A stretch of 64,000 nt of DNA from Jeotgalibacillus proteolyticus (GTDB lineage Bacteria; Bacillota; Bacilli; Bacillales; Jeotgalibacillaceae), in assembly GCF_002926065.1 (NCBI RefSeq), contig NZ_PREZ01000004.1:496001-560000 (forward strand). The letters run 5' to 3'. The notes under the pieces are model-generated. The model was not told the DNA's origin. It saw nothing but the letters and a program-made list of their open reading frames with translations, and did not search any database. The translations under genes were made by a program, and so were the position numbers. Of the stretch, positions 43,975-54,135 are shown piece by piece; the stretch's first letter is position 1; each line of letters opens with the position of its first letter.

Positions 43975-45429
43975 TTATTGATTTTCTTTCCATTCATCAT
44001 ACTGTTTTTGAATCTCATCCATTACTTTTTGCATACCGGCTTCTTCTAATTTTTTATTAAAGGCAGGCAGGTACTCCTCCGGGTCCACAGCTCCCTTTAG
44101 TAATGCAGGTGAAAATTCACTCGCTACATTCGAAAGCGCTGCGATTTCGGTACGTACAGGATTTGAATCAAAGTAAAAGCCTAGTACAGGGGAAGGGGTA
44201 GAGTTAGCATTAAACTCTTCAAATGCCTCCCACTTATCCTCAGGATCGTCCTCATAAAGCTTAAGAAGGAACTGATTCCCAATAGCAAAGCTAGGCATAT
44301 TGAAGTTGTCAATTCGAGCTGGCAGGTGTTTGATGGTTCCATCTTCATTTTCTTCATAATGTGTACCTTCAATTCCTTTATCAAGCAGGTTTCTTAGGTA
44401 CGGGTCAGAGTTAAGAAGATTTAAAAACATCATTGCTCTTTCCGGATGCTTGGAAGTAGCTGAAATTGCCTGCATGGAACCCGTTACTGAGCCATTAAAA
44501 ATATGTGGTTCTTCCAATGGGCGGGTTACAATTTCATATCCTGCAGATCTTGACCAAACTGATTCTGCATAAGGCTGGTACAATTCCTTACGAACAAACC
44601 AGTTAGGTGTTTCCAGAGGCCATGAATCTGTACTTGTTGCTGCATCCTGTGCGATATAGCCTTTTTTGTAGTATTCATGCATCGTTTTTAACGTTTCCAT
44701 CGTAATGTCTTCTTCGTACTTATTAATGACCTCATCTGTGTTGCCGTCAAGACGGAAAGCAAATGGAAGCTCCCCTTGTAAAACAGAGTCAAAAGGCAGG
44801 TGAGCATCAAACGTAGCAATCGGAGTCACACCAGGTTCATTTTCTTTAATAACAGCCAATAGAGGCTCAAGATCTTCAATCGAGTTTACAGTTGAAAGAT
44901 CCAAACCGTGTTTTTCAACAAGCTCATTGTTGAAAGATAGAACAGCCTGTTGGCCAACTTCTTTATTTGTAGGGACTGCATAAAGCTCCCCGTCAATTTG
45001 AGCTCCTTCAAGAAATGCAGGGTCAATGAGTTCTTTCATTTCTTTACCGTACTCATCCATTAAATCGTTCAAACCAACAAAAGCACCGCGTCTTGCGTTT
45101 AACGAATAATTGTTAGCCCATGAGCTTGAGAATGCTATATCATATTCTTCGCCTGAAGTAGTGATTACTTGCATTCTGTCACCAAACTCACCCCAGTCAA
45201 GAAGCTTCAGGTCAATGGAGGTATTGATTTTTTCCTTCGTATACTTATTAACTTCCTCCATCACCATTTCAGTATCCTGCTGTGGAGTACCAATTAAATA
45301 CCAGACTAATGTAACGTGATCGTCTGTAGAATCCCCCGATGAATCAGCGCTTGAATCATCACTGCTACAAGCTGCCAGTACCCCTGCAAACATCATAAAG
45401 ACAAGTGATAATAACCCAATCTTCTTCAT
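43975..45429 (-). CDS. LplA-type oligosaccharide-binding lipoprotein, locus B
   Basis: A 484-residue family 1 extracellular binding protein. Lipobox GVLAAC with Cys21, an Asp/Ser-rich linker, then VTLVWYLIGTPQQDTEMVMEEVNKYTKEKINTSIDLKLLDWGEFGDRMQ, typical of LplA-like proteins that take long oligosaccharides. Third gene of the LplB-LplC-binding protein operon. Functional equivalent of NgtS, the N-glycan-binding protein of S. pneumoniae, judged from context rather than measured similarity. Confidence 0.9.
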   Translation of the reverse strand: MKKIGLLSLVFMMFAGVLAACSSDDSSADSSGDSTDDHVTLVWYLIGTPQQDTEMVMEEVNKYTKEKINTSIDLKLLDWGEFGDRMQVITTSGEEYDIAFSSSWANNYSLNARRGAFVGLNDLMDEYGKEMKELIDPAFLEGAQIDGELYAVPTNKEVGQQAVLSFNNELVEKHGLDLSTVNSIEDLEPLLAVIKENEPGVTPIATFDAHLPFDSVLQGELPFAFRLDGNTDEVINKYEEDITMETLKTMHEYYKKGYIAQDAATSTDSWPLETPNWFVRKELYQPYAESVWSRSAGYEIVTRPLEEPHIFNGSVTGSMQAISATSKHPERAMMFLNLLNSDPYLRNLLDKGIEGTHYEENEDGTIKHLPARIDNFNMPSFAIGNQFLLKLYEDDPEDKWEAFEEFNANSTPSPVLGFYFDSNPVRTEIAALSNVASEFSPALLKGAVDPEEYLPAFNKKLEEAGMQKVMDEIQKQYDEWKENQ

Positions 45430-45492
45430 TTACATCCCCTTTATTTCATCTTTAATCTATCAAAAAAGAAGCAAGCTCCTTCAGTGAACAAA

Positions 45493-46455
45493 TTAGTCCT
45501 TTACTCCGCCTATCGTCAGGCCTTTAACAAAATACTTTTGGAAGAACGGATAAGATAAAGCAATCGGCAGAGTCGCGATAACGACCATCGCCATTCTTGC
45601 AGAATCCTGTGGAATCGAACTTAAAATAGCACTGTTTTGATTGGACAGCATGGCATTTTGCTTAATAAAATCCATATTGTTCTCAATTCTCATTAAAAGA
45701 GATTGCAGAGGAATCAGGTTTGGATCATCGATAAACAGCAATGCATTAAACCAGTCATTCCAGTATGCCAGCGTACTAAAAAGAGCGATTGTGGCAATAC
45801 CCGGGATCGAAAGAGGCAATACAATCGTTAAAAAGATTCTTAATTCCCCCGCCCCATCAATTCTGGCAGATTCCAGAATAGCTTCAGGTACTGTTCTCAT
45901 AAAAAACGTTCTCATAATAATAATGTAAAACGCGTTGACTGCCATCGGAAGAATTAACGCCCATATCGAATTCTTCAAATCTAAAAACTGAGTCATTACA
46001 ATATAAAAAGGAACCATTCCACCGCTAAACAGCATGGTAAAAAAAGCGATAAAGGTAAATTGTTTACGGTATATGAATTGTTTACGTGAAATCGCGTACG
46101 CATATAGGGCGATTACGGAAACACTGATTAAGGTACCTAACACTGTCACGAGAATCGTAACTCCATAGGCCTGCACGACCTGTGATCTCATTTGCCATAA
46201 ATATTTATAGGCTTCAAAGCTCCACTGTTCAGGAATAAGCTGATAACCATTGGCAGCTAACGATTGTTCGTTCGATAAAGAGATGATAATGACGTAAAGA
46301 AAAGGAAAGATACAGAGAAAGGCAAAGGTCCCCAGCATGACATGCATGAAAATACTTGTTTTACCTGAGAAGCCATATGGATTGTATCGTTTTTTTCTGG
46401 GAATCCTTTTCGGCATGCTCTCCTCCCGCTCTAATAGCTCGGCTGGTTTATCCAT
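45493..46455 (-). CDS. LplC-type ABC transporter permease, locus B
   Basis: A 320-residue permease with six segments; EAA loop LESARIDGAGELRIFLTIVLPLS. A basic N-terminal extension precedes helix 1. GGGGAG precedes the ATG with 7 bases. Works with the permease at 46483 and an ATPase encoded elsewhere. Confidence 0.92.
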   Translation of the reverse strand: MDKPAELLEREESMPKRIPRKKRYNPYGFSGKTSIFMHVMLGTFAFLCIFPFLYVIIISLSNEQSLAANGYQLIPEQWSFEAYKYLWQMRSQVVQAYGVTILVTVLGTLISVSVIALYAYAISRKQFIYRKQFTFIAFFTMLFSGGMVPFYIVMTQFLDLKNSIWALILPMAVNAFYIIIMRTFFMRTVPEAILESARIDGAGELRIFLTIVLPLSIPGIATIALFSTLAYWNDWFNALLFIDDPNLIPLQSLLMRIENNMDFIKQNAMLSNQNSAILSSIPQDSARMAMVVIATLPIALSYPFFQKYFVKGLTIGGVKD

Positions 46456-46482
46456 ATCATCACTCCCCTTGTCCTAAATGAA

Positions 46483-47421
46483 TTAGAATAACGCATTTTC
46501 TTCATCTATTTTTCTTACAATATAGTTTGTTAATAAGATTAAAACGAAGCCAACTGTTGCCTGATATAACCCGGCAGCCGTACTCATGCCGATATCTCCC
46601 ATTGTCATGAGACCGCGATAAACATATGTATCAATAACATTTGTAACAGAGTATAGAGGTCCTGAGTCACGCGGGATTTGATAGAACAGACCGAAATCCG
46701 CACTGAAAATACTGCCAATATTTAAGATGGTTAAAATGACGATCAGTGGCATAATCATTGGAATCGTTACATGCCTGATTTGCTGCCATTTATTTGCCCC
46801 GTCAATCATGGCGGCTTCATAGTGGGTGCGGTCAATTCCTACTATAGCAGCCAGGTAAACAATGCTGCTGAACCCTACACCCTTCCACTGGCTAATGACG
46901 GTAATAAAATAAGGCCAATAATCCGGTTCGTTATACCAGGCTACCGGGTCTATATTAAAAAACCCTAGTACATTGTTAAACAATCCTTTATCCATGCTCA
47001 AGAAGGCAAAAACAAAGTAACTAACGACAACCCATGATAAAAAATGAGGAAACAGCATGCCTGTTTGATATACCTTTGCAAGCTTCTGTTTAGTTAATTC
47101 ACTTAATATGATGGCTACTGCAACTGCTAAAATGAGTCCGACTACGATAAAAACAATATTATATAGCAGCGTGTTTCGTGTAATAATAAATGCATCATTT
47201 GTACTGAACAAAAATTGGAAGTTCTCTAACCCCACCCACTCACTATGAAAAACACTTGCAAAAAAACCATCCGGGTGAAATCGAAAATCCTTAAATGCAA
47301 TGATTTGACCGAACATTGGAATATACTTCATAACAATCAGCCAGATAAATCCCGGCAAAATCATTAGCAGCCAGATACGGTTATCATATAAATTCTTTCC
47401 AAATTGTTTTAGTTTCTTCAT
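46483..47421 (-). CDS. LplB-type ABC transporter permease, locus B
   Basis: A 312-residue permease with the LplB start (DNRIWLLMILPGFIWLIVMKYIPMFGQIIAFKDFR) and EAA loop HYEAAMIDGANKWQQIRHVTIPM. AAAGGAGG lies 7 bases before the ATG. First gene of the importer operon; a TATAAT (47457-47462 region) upstream without a good -35 suggests activator control. Confidence 0.92.
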   Translation of the reverse strand: MKKLKQFGKNLYDNRIWLLMILPGFIWLIVMKYIPMFGQIIAFKDFRFHPDGFFASVFHSEWVGLENFQFLFSTNDAFIITRNTLLYNIVFIVVGLILAVAVAIILSELTKQKLAKVYQTGMLFPHFLSWVVVSYFVFAFLSMDKGLFNNVLGFFNIDPVAWYNEPDYWPYFITVISQWKGVGFSSIVYLAAIVGIDRTHYEAAMIDGANKWQQIRHVTIPMIMPLIVILTILNIGSIFSADFGLFYQIPRDSGPLYSVTNVIDTYVYRGLMTMGDIGMSTAAGLYQATVGFVLILLTNYIVRKIDEENALF

Positions 47422-47454
47422 AGCCTGCCTCCTTTCAACCTTTTACTGCCTACA

Positions 47455-47477
47455 TCAATTATATGAAAACCCTTACA
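47455..47477 (-). promoter_or_regulatory. Importer operon promoter, locus B, with cre-like overlap
   Basis: Minus-strand TATAAT ends near 47457, preceded directly by TGTAAGGGTTTTCA (47464-47477). The latter resembles a CcpA cre site (TGWAANCGNTTNCA) with the central C changed. No matching -35 is seen, in line with activation by YesN. Confidence 0.4.
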
Positions 47478-47577
47478 TTTCTTATAGTTGAGATATCTTA
47501 GATTTAATGGTAAAAATAAATACAATTTTTTAAAGCTTTTGTAAACACAGCACTTCTATCAATCTACTAATAAAAAA

Positions 47578-47600
47578 GAAACCTCCTGATAAGAGATTTC
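47578..47600 (-). terminator. Terminator of the yesMN-like unit
   Basis: Minus-strand GAAATCTC pairs with GAGGTTTC (one G-U), followed by TTTTTTA. Confidence 0.7.
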
Positions 47601-47602
47601 CT

Positions 47603-49126
47603 TTACACCTGCATATGTTTTTTTCTCCATTCTGATGGCGTAACTTTTTCATACTTTTTAAACTGCTTATAAAAATACGTAGCATCGGTGTAGCCTACTT
47701 TTTTTCCGATATGGCCAGCCTTTTCGTAAGAGTTTAACAGCAGATTTTTAGCACGGTCGATCCTAAGTTGATTAAGATATTTAGTGAATGAACTCTTCAC
47801 TTCTTTTTGAAACAGCTGCCCTAAATAAATGGGATTAATGTGAAAGGTGTGACCTAACGTTTTTAAGGACATATCCTCTGAGTAATTTTTATGAATATAA
47901 GAAAGAACCGTTTGAACAATTGGGCTTTTCTCCTCTTCAACTGTGCGATCCTGTTCGATTAAATCTGTGCATTGATCAATAATACCTAATGCATCCTCTG
48001 CCTGCTGCAAATAAAGAATCTGATGAATCATTTGGATGTAATGCGTGTACTCCAGCGAAATCATGAACTTATTCTTGACCTGGAAAAAGAACTCCAGCAA
48101 TACACTTTTTATCACGAAAAATTCTTTGTTCTGCTCCAGTTGAATAAAAACTTCTTTTAAATAATGTTTAACCGAATCATAGTCCTGGTTGGCTAGCTGC
48201 TCCATTAATTCAGGCTTTAAATACCTGTGGATCTGTATATCCTGATCTGCATTTTTACGGGAGGATTTTAAATACATTTGTTCAGCCATCAAATGATCCT
48301 GATCCGGCAAGAGCAGCTTTAACTCACAGGCCATCTCCAATGAGCGGTAGACAGCAGGCACTTCTTTAAAGGAATCTACCGTACCGCTAATTACATACAC
48401 ATGCTCTCTACCGGCTGCCTCGTGCTGGATAAGAGAAGCAAAGACTTCTTTTTCCCTTTCAAAATCCTGCTCTGAACCTTCACACCAGATTAAAAATAAA
48501 TCACCAGACGGGGTTATCACGGCAACTCCATTCGTCTCCTGTTCTATTTTTGCCTGAAGAGAGTACAAAAGATGCTCTGTCTGCTCTTCCCAATCCAGTT
48601 TTAATAGCCCAAGATGCATGGGTGCCCGGAATTTCGTTGTCGGGTAAAAGGAAAGTCTTTCTTTGAAATCTTGATCATCCATTTTCCCCATTAACCAGCG
48701 CCAAATAGAATGATCACGAAGAATGAGAACCGACTCTTCTTCCAGTGTTGAACGTTCTATTTTCTCTTTTACATGAAGAAGAGATGATAAAAACTCATCT
48801 TCGTTAACCGGTTTTAAAAGATAATTTTCAATTCCAAGCTTTAATCCCCTTTTAATAAGATCAAACTCTTGAAAACCTGATAGAATAATAGACTTTATTG
48901 ACTCATTTTCCTGGTTAATCTTCTCGATCAGCTCCAGCCCTGTCATTTGGGGCATATTAATATCGGTAATTAATACATCAAACTGGATGCTTCGCGACTT
49001 TTCCAATGCTTCCAGCCCATTTTCAGCTGTCGCCACAACCTCAAAGCCGATCGATTCCCAATCAATGATATAAGTTAACCCCTCTAAAATAAGTGGTTCA
49101 TCGTCTACCAGCATGACTCTGATCAT
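47603..49126 (-). CDS. YesN-type response regulator with AraC DNA-binding domain
   Basis: A 507-residue regulator. N-terminal receiver domain with the acidic pair VDDEP, phospho-acceptor Asp55 in VLITDINMPQ and Lys in YLLKPVNEDE. A middle region of about 250 residues is variable. The C-terminal AraC/XylS domain reads SLKTLGHTFHINPIYLGQLFQKEVKSSFTKYLNQLRIDRAKNLL and IGKKVGYTDATYFYKQFKKYEKVTPSEWR. One base separates it from the kinase gene. It should activate the locus B importer and perhaps the mannosidase genes. Confidence 0.93.
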   Translation of the reverse strand: MIRVMLVDDEPLILEGLTYIIDWESIGFEVVATAENGLEALEKSRSIQFDVLITDINMPQMTGLELIEKINQENESIKSIILSGFQEFDLIKRGLKLGIENYLLKPVNEDEFLSSLLHVKEKIERSTLEEESVLILRDHSIWRWLMGKMDDQDFKERLSFYPTTKFRAPMHLGLLKLDWEEQTEHLLYSLQAKIEQETNGVAVITPSGDLFLIWCEGSEQDFEREKEVFASLIQHEAAGREHVYVISGTVDSFKEVPAVYRSLEMACELKLLLPDQDHLMAEQMYLKSSRKNADQDIQIHRYLKPELMEQLANQDYDSVKHYLKEVFIQLEQNKEFFVIKSVLLEFFFQVKNKFMISLEYTHYIQMIHQILYLQQAEDALGIIDQCTDLIEQDRTVEEEKSPIVQTVLSYIHKNYSEDMSLKTLGHTFHINPIYLGQLFQKEVKSSFTKYLNQLRIDRAKNLLLNSYEKAGHIGKKVGYTDATYFYKQFKKYEKVTPSEWRKKHMQV

Positions 49127-49127
49127 G

Positions 49128-50909
49128 TCAATCCACCCCCCTTATCAGTGGCAGCATTACGGATACAGTAGTCTTTACATTTGGCGTACTCGTAATGCTG
49201 ACTCCGTATTGTTCCCCGTATTTTAAACGTATTCGCTGATTCACATTTCCGAGTCCAATGGAATTCTCAGACCCTTCCCCGCGCTTAAGTCTTTCTTTGA
49301 TCCCATTTAGTCTATCACCTTCAATCCCACTCCCATTATCCTCAATATCAATTTTAAGGGAATTCTCTTTTTCATAAATCGTAACGTTCACCTGGTTTAC
49401 TTCGCTTCCCCTTTTGAATCCATGGAGTAAAAAATTCTCAATTAAAGGCTGCAGGATAAATGGAGGCAGGTAATAGGAATAATATTTTTCGTCGACCTCG
49501 AAATGGCTGTTTAACTGATTTTTAAATCTTATTTTAAATAATTCAATATACTGAAGGGCATGCTTCATTTCTTCTTCCACTGTTACCACATCAGCACTTT
49601 TTAACGAATAACGGAATAATTCAGCAAGCTGGACGATCATTTTGGCGGATGTTCTACCACCTTCAGCAAGGGATTTCATCCGGATCGCCTCAAGTGTGTT
49701 ATATAAAAAATGAGGATTAATTTGCGCCTGCAGATTAGCAAGCTCTGCTTCGGTTTGTTTCAGCTTTGAAAAATAAACTTTGTTAATATAGTTATTCAGC
49801 TCATCCAGCGTTTCATTAAAGGTGTGAGAAATAATCGTCAGATCATCATCTACTTTTGTTGCATGGATTCTGGCTGTCAAATTGCCGTTCTGAACGTCTC
49901 TCATCTTCGTAAGAATTTCATCAACCCGCTTTGAATAACCCCTCAGTGAAAAATAAGGAAGAGCAATCGCAACGACTGTTAATACAAGAATGATGGAAAA
50001 AATCGTTGTTTTATACGTAAGCAGCTGGGCGATCTCTTTTTCCGGAATAACAGCTGTGACCATAAGCTGGCTCGCAGGATCAATAGAGGACTGAATATAA
50101 TAACGGTCATCCCGTTTTACCTGCTTTTGGACAACAGTATAATTTAATTCGTCTATTAAACTTTCAGAAACACTGCCATAGGAATAATATAAATTCCCCT
50201 GCTCATCAGTAATAAAGATCGTTCCTTGAGCCGGTGTGTCTCTTAGGGATAATAGCCGGTTAATATTTTCATAGCTGAAATACACCATTACTTTTCCAAG
50301 CCGGTCCATTGAAACCGGATCATTGATTTGCTCTTCCACGATAAACATGTCTTTAGGAGGCTGATATGTCTCAACAGGTGCTGAATTATACGTATCAAAC
50401 TCTGTCGCATGATCTTCCTTGTAATGATTACTTTGATTCCATCTGCTATGGTCATAGAGATAGACGTATTCTGTTCCTAAATTTTCATTTCGAATTTGCA
50501 GCGCAATCGCTTCAGGATCTCTGGAAAAATAGTTCTTCACGTAAATATCAAAATTGTAGGGCACGAAGGAATCGCTTGAGGAAAATTTATCGAGCCGGTA
50601 GCCGATGTACTCCTGGTAATCATGCTGCAAGGCAAATGCCAGATCTTCAATGAGCCTCTCTTCCAAATAAAGCTGCCGAATCCCTTGATTTACAAATTGA
50701 TGCTTTTCCTGAAGCTCGGACTTAATCTCGTTGATGAGCGTTTCATGCCTGTCAAGCTCCCGTTGAACAATAAAATCAGAATAATATTCGGATAGAAAAA
50801 CAAATAACGCAGACATGGTTAGAAAAATGATGAGGGAGTACGTTAAAAATACACGATAAAACATTCTGCGGCTTATTTTTTTAATATAGCGAAGCGCTTT
50901 CAATTTCAT
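49128..50909 (-). CDS. YesM-type sensor histidine kinase
   Basis: A 593-residue membrane kinase. Membrane spans at about 22-42 and 290-312 enclose an extracellular Cache-like sensor of about 250 residues; a HAMP domain follows, then the HisKA_7TM-independent His kinase box QINPHFLYNTLEAIRMKSL and an ATPase domain with DNGSGIEGDRLNG and GLGNVNQRIRLKYG. Acts with YesN. Signal is probably an external glycan or the binding protein. ATG 50909 is only 2 bases after GGGGAG; TTG 50903 is an alternative start. Confidence 0.92.
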   Translation of the reverse strand: MKLKALRYIKKISRRMFYRVFLTYSLIIFLTMSALFVFLSEYYSDFIVQRELDRHETLINEIKSELQEKHQFVNQGIRQLYLEERLIEDLAFALQHDYQEYIGYRLDKFSSSDSFVPYNFDIYVKNYFSRDPEAIALQIRNENLGTEYVYLYDHSRWNQSNHYKEDHATEFDTYNSAPVETYQPPKDMFIVEEQINDPVSMDRLGKVMVYFSYENINRLLSLRDTPAQGTIFITDEQGNLYYSYGSVSESLIDELNYTVVQKQVKRDDRYYIQSSIDPASQLMVTAVIPEKEIAQLLTYKTTIFSIILVLTVVAIALPYFSLRGYSKRVDEILTKMRDVQNGNLTARIHATKVDDDLTIISHTFNETLDELNNYINKVYFSKLKQTEAELANLQAQINPHFLYNTLEAIRMKSLAEGGRTSAKMIVQLAELFRYSLKSADVVTVEEEMKHALQYIELFKIRFKNQLNSHFEVDEKYYSYYLPPFILQPLIENFLLHGFKRGSEVNQVNVTIYEKENSLKIDIEDNGSGIEGDRLNGIKERLKRGEGSENSIGLGNVNQRIRLKYGEQYGVSITSTPNVKTTVSVMLPLIRGVD

Positions 50910-50969
50910 CACTCCCCGGTAAAAGGTAAAAGAAACAGAGACTAAATTTTCATAGCCCCTGTTCTCCTC

Positions 50970-53900
50970 TTACCTATCTATCTCAATTTCAATTGTCTTA
51001 ATTTCATATGGAGCAAAAGCAAGAGTCATCTCACCCTCACTGAAGTCAGTCATCACTTCATCCTCCATGAGATTCACTTCTCTCCACTGTTTTATCTTAA
51101 GCCCGCTCTTTAAGGCTACGGCACAACGCGAACCTTCCATTTCATGAAGCCTTAAGATAATGGTGTCTCTTTCTTCAGCTTTTTTAATCGTATCAAGAAT
51201 AACCTGATTACTTGATAGCGAAAATAGTGACTGTTGAAAATCAGGATGGACGCTGCCGGCTACAACCCTTAGCGGAGAATTCAGGTAAGTTACCTCCCGC
51301 TCTACATCCTGTTTATTCGTTTGCCCGCTAAATGGGTAAATGGAGTAAACAAAATGATGGGATCCAATGTCTGCTAAAGGATCGGGATGAACCGCCCCTT
51401 TTAATAAGGATAGTGCTAGTACATTCTCTTTAATCGAATAACCGTATTTGCTGTTATTCATCAGACTGATTCCGTAATAAGGTTCTGCTAGTGCAGCCCA
51501 TTTATGGCCGACTGATTCAAATCGTGCAAAGTCCCATGATGTATTCCAGTGGTTTGGCCGTTTCACATTGCCAAACTGTATATCATAGATGGCTTCTGTC
51601 GTACGAATAGCTACCGGGAATTCAACCTTAAGAAGCTGCTGGCGCGCTGTCCATGTCACATCTGTTTCAAAATCAATTCGCTTTGTGTGAGAATAACTAT
51701 GAATCTGCTGAACAATTTCCGCCTGAGGAGAACTCCATACTAAGCTTACAGTTGTTTGCAGGGGTCCATTTTCAAGTATAGTACACTCTTTTAAGAAATC
51801 AATAGAAGCAGATTTTTCCTGATAGAATAAATCAATGTCCCAGGCGTCATGGGCAAGCGGCTTGTCCTCGTATAGTTTAAACACATTACCAGCTTTTCCG
51901 GATTCAATTATTTCTCGCTTCTCTTCTTTATCAAACATGCTTGTCAGCTGACCATTTTCATTCCAGCTAATCGTGTAATACGGAGTATCCCATATGCGCT
52001 TCTCCAAATTAATTTCGCTTAATGATTCAGCTTTGTCATCTTCATGGTCAACAGCATTGATCGTTTGATAGGTAAAAGGCTTCGTTTCTTTAACTAAAAC
52101 GAGGTGATCGCCATTCGTCAGTTTTTGGCTTACTAAATCCTCGCCATCCAGTTGAAAATGACCGGCATGGGAATCCTTTCCTCCTGGTACCACTAAGAGC
52201 TGAGGCGTCTCGTACTGGTGCGGATGCGAATACGACCAGCTGGTCTCTTCCCCCTTAATGATGTGATGCTCCTGAGCAGAAATAACCTCATCCTTCATGC
52301 TGGCTGCTGTTTCATAATCCCGGTGAGCATCCTCATAAACCTCTGTGATCGAGGAGCCGGGGATGATATCGTGAAACTGGTTCAGCAGCACTAATTTCCA
52401 TCCTTTTTTCAGTACCTCAGCAGGATAGCTGCTCCAGCCGTGCATGACACTATTCCAGGCTGACAGCCATTCTGCCTCCCGATAAGCAAATTCAAGCCTG
52501 CGATTCATTTCTTTCATCTTAGCCTGGCTCGTATAGGTCCCTCTATGATACTCAAGATAAAGCTCCCCGTCCCAGGTGTGCACATACTCATTTGAGCTTT
52601 CTACGTTTTCGTGCAGTTTTTTAAAATAATCCTCTGCCTTAGTGGATTTGACTTTTGGCATGCTTGGGATCTCATCAAACTGACGCTTCATTTCAATCAT
52701 TTCCCGGTTGACACCGCCGCCTCCGTCTCCATATCCATAAGCTAATAGAAGATCTTTATTAAGCTCTTTATCTCTATATTTCTCCCAAATCCCTTTAACA
52801 GTCTCCGCTGTAATTAACCCATTATACGTATAGAACCATGAATCCTCCGCTCTTCCCGGCTCAGGTGTTGTAATAAAATGAGTTAAAATCTCAGACCCGT
52901 CTATACCTCTCCAGTTAAACGTATCATGAGGCATGCGATTGTACTGATTCCAGCTGATTTTTGTCGTCATAAAGGTATCAATTCCGGACTTACGGAGAAT
53001 TTGGGGCAGCGACCAGCTGTAGCCGAATACATCCGGCAGCCAAAGCGTTCGATTTTTTTGATTAAATTCTTTTTGGAAAAACTGCTTTCCGTATAACAGC
53101 TGACGAACAAATGATTCACCTGAAGGAATATTGCAATCAGCCTCCACCCACATTGATCCTTCAACTTCCCATTGACCGTCTTTCACCTTTTGCTTAATCG
53201 CTTCAAACAAGTCCGGATCTTCTTCTTTTATCCATTCATATAGCTGTGGCTGACTTTGCAGATACGTATAATCAGGGTAAAGCTCCATTAATCTCAGGAC
53301 AGTTGAAAAGGTCCGTTTTGCTTTTTCCTTCGTGTGCTTCGTTCTCCATAGCCAGGCAAGATCAATATGGGAATGACCGATCGCATGAACGGTAACATCC
53401 GCATGCTTTTTAAGCTTCCCAAGCTCGGTTTTCAACTTATCAAATGCCTGATACAAGGAATCATAAAATGCATCGCTTCCGGTAGATGACCAATCGATTT
53501 GCTCAAGCGACTCATTAAGAATGGATAGCATGATCGAACGATTCGGGTCATTCATGTCCTGTTTTTTAATCGAATCAAGAATGGCTTTTGATTTAAAAAA
53601 CAATTCGTCTACTCTTTCATCCAAATAGCCGAACCAGGCTTCTTTTAATCGATAGAACTGTTTAGAAGGAACGCCTCCGCCCTCTAATCCGGACCATAAT
53701 TGAATCGAGATCTCAACTGGTCCGTGCGTAGAGCGGGGTAAAATTACTTCTTTATGATTTGAATCGACTCCCTGGAAGGGTTTTTGATCCACATACACTA
53801 ACGATTCAAAGCCTGAATTGTTCCCGCCGCCTGTTCTTCCTAAATCCAGGAAAAGAACCGTCTTTTTTTCCTTCCATTGCTCCGGGATCTCAAGTGTACA

Positions 53901-54101
53901 ATTCAACCAGAGATATCGGTCTCTTCCTGACCAGGTGTCGTTAACCGATAGCTTCTCATCTGAAAAGGCTGCCGGCAGCTGATTTTCTTCTCCCTCTTTT
54001 GGGCTGTACGTATGAAAATGGCTGATTTGCTCCTGTTTCCGGTAGCGCAGCCGGTCTATTTCATTTATTCGATTTTCAAGTTTTTCAATTCGATAAAACA
54101 T
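50970..54101 (-). CDS. Long GH38 alpha-mannosidase, locus B
   Basis: A 1043-residue Man2C1-like GH38 enzyme with the same layout as the locus A copy: zinc motif GHSHIDLAW near 245, nucleophile Asp in WLPDVFGYS near 347, NQFHDIIPGSS. No signal peptide, so cytosolic. Compared with the locus A gene the region from about residue 238 to 470 has only a handful of changes, and a 77-base stretch (53158-53234 against 19949-20025) is identical in DNA, while N- and C-terminal parts differ at a quarter or so of residues. Follows GH125 by 34 bases. Confidence 0.95.
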   Translation of the reverse strand: MFYRIEKLENRINEIDRLRYRKQEQISHFHTYSPKEGEENQLPAAFSDEKLSVNDTWSGRDRYLWLNCTLEIPEQWKEKKTVLFLDLGRTGGGNNSGFESLVYVDQKPFQGVDSNHKEVILPRSTHGPVEISIQLWSGLEGGGVPSKQFYRLKEAWFGYLDERVDELFFKSKAILDSIKKQDMNDPNRSIMLSILNESLEQIDWSSTGSDAFYDSLYQAFDKLKTELGKLKKHADVTVHAIGHSHIDLAWLWRTKHTKEKAKRTFSTVLRLMELYPDYTYLQSQPQLYEWIKEEDPDLFEAIKQKVKDGQWEVEGSMWVEADCNIPSGESFVRQLLYGKQFFQKEFNQKNRTLWLPDVFGYSWSLPQILRKSGIDTFMTTKISWNQYNRMPHDTFNWRGIDGSEILTHFITTPEPGRAEDSWFYTYNGLITAETVKGIWEKYRDKELNKDLLLAYGYGDGGGGVNREMIEMKRQFDEIPSMPKVKSTKAEDYFKKLHENVESSNEYVHTWDGELYLEYHRGTYTSQAKMKEMNRRLEFAYREAEWLSAWNSVMHGWSSYPAEVLKKGWKLVLLNQFHDIIPGSSITEVYEDAHRDYETAASMKDEVISAQEHHIIKGEETSWSYSHPHQYETPQLLVVPGGKDSHAGHFQLDGEDLVSQKLTNGDHLVLVKETKPFTYQTINAVDHEDDKAESLSEINLEKRIWDTPYYTISWNENGQLTSMFDKEEKREIIESGKAGNVFKLYEDKPLAHDAWDIDLFYQEKSASIDFLKECTILENGPLQTTVSLVWSSPQAEIVQQIHSYSHTKRIDFETDVTWTARQQLLKVEFPVAIRTTEAIYDIQFGNVKRPNHWNTSWDFARFESVGHKWAALAEPYYGISLMNNSKYGYSIKENVLALSLLKGAVHPDPLADIGSHHFVYSIYPFSGQTNKQDVEREVTYLNSPLRVVAGSVHPDFQQSLFSLSSNQVILDTIKKAEERDTIILRLHEMEGSRCAVALKSGLKIKQWREVNLMEDEVMTDFSEGEMTLAFAPYEIKTIEIEIDR

Positions 54102-54135
54102 AGGAAACCTCCAATAAAGAAATTTTCACTTCAGG

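Noticed and set aside
50366-50653. 95-residue frame opposite the yesM-like gene
   Set aside because: Antisense shadow inside a clear histidine kinase; no ribosome site or family.
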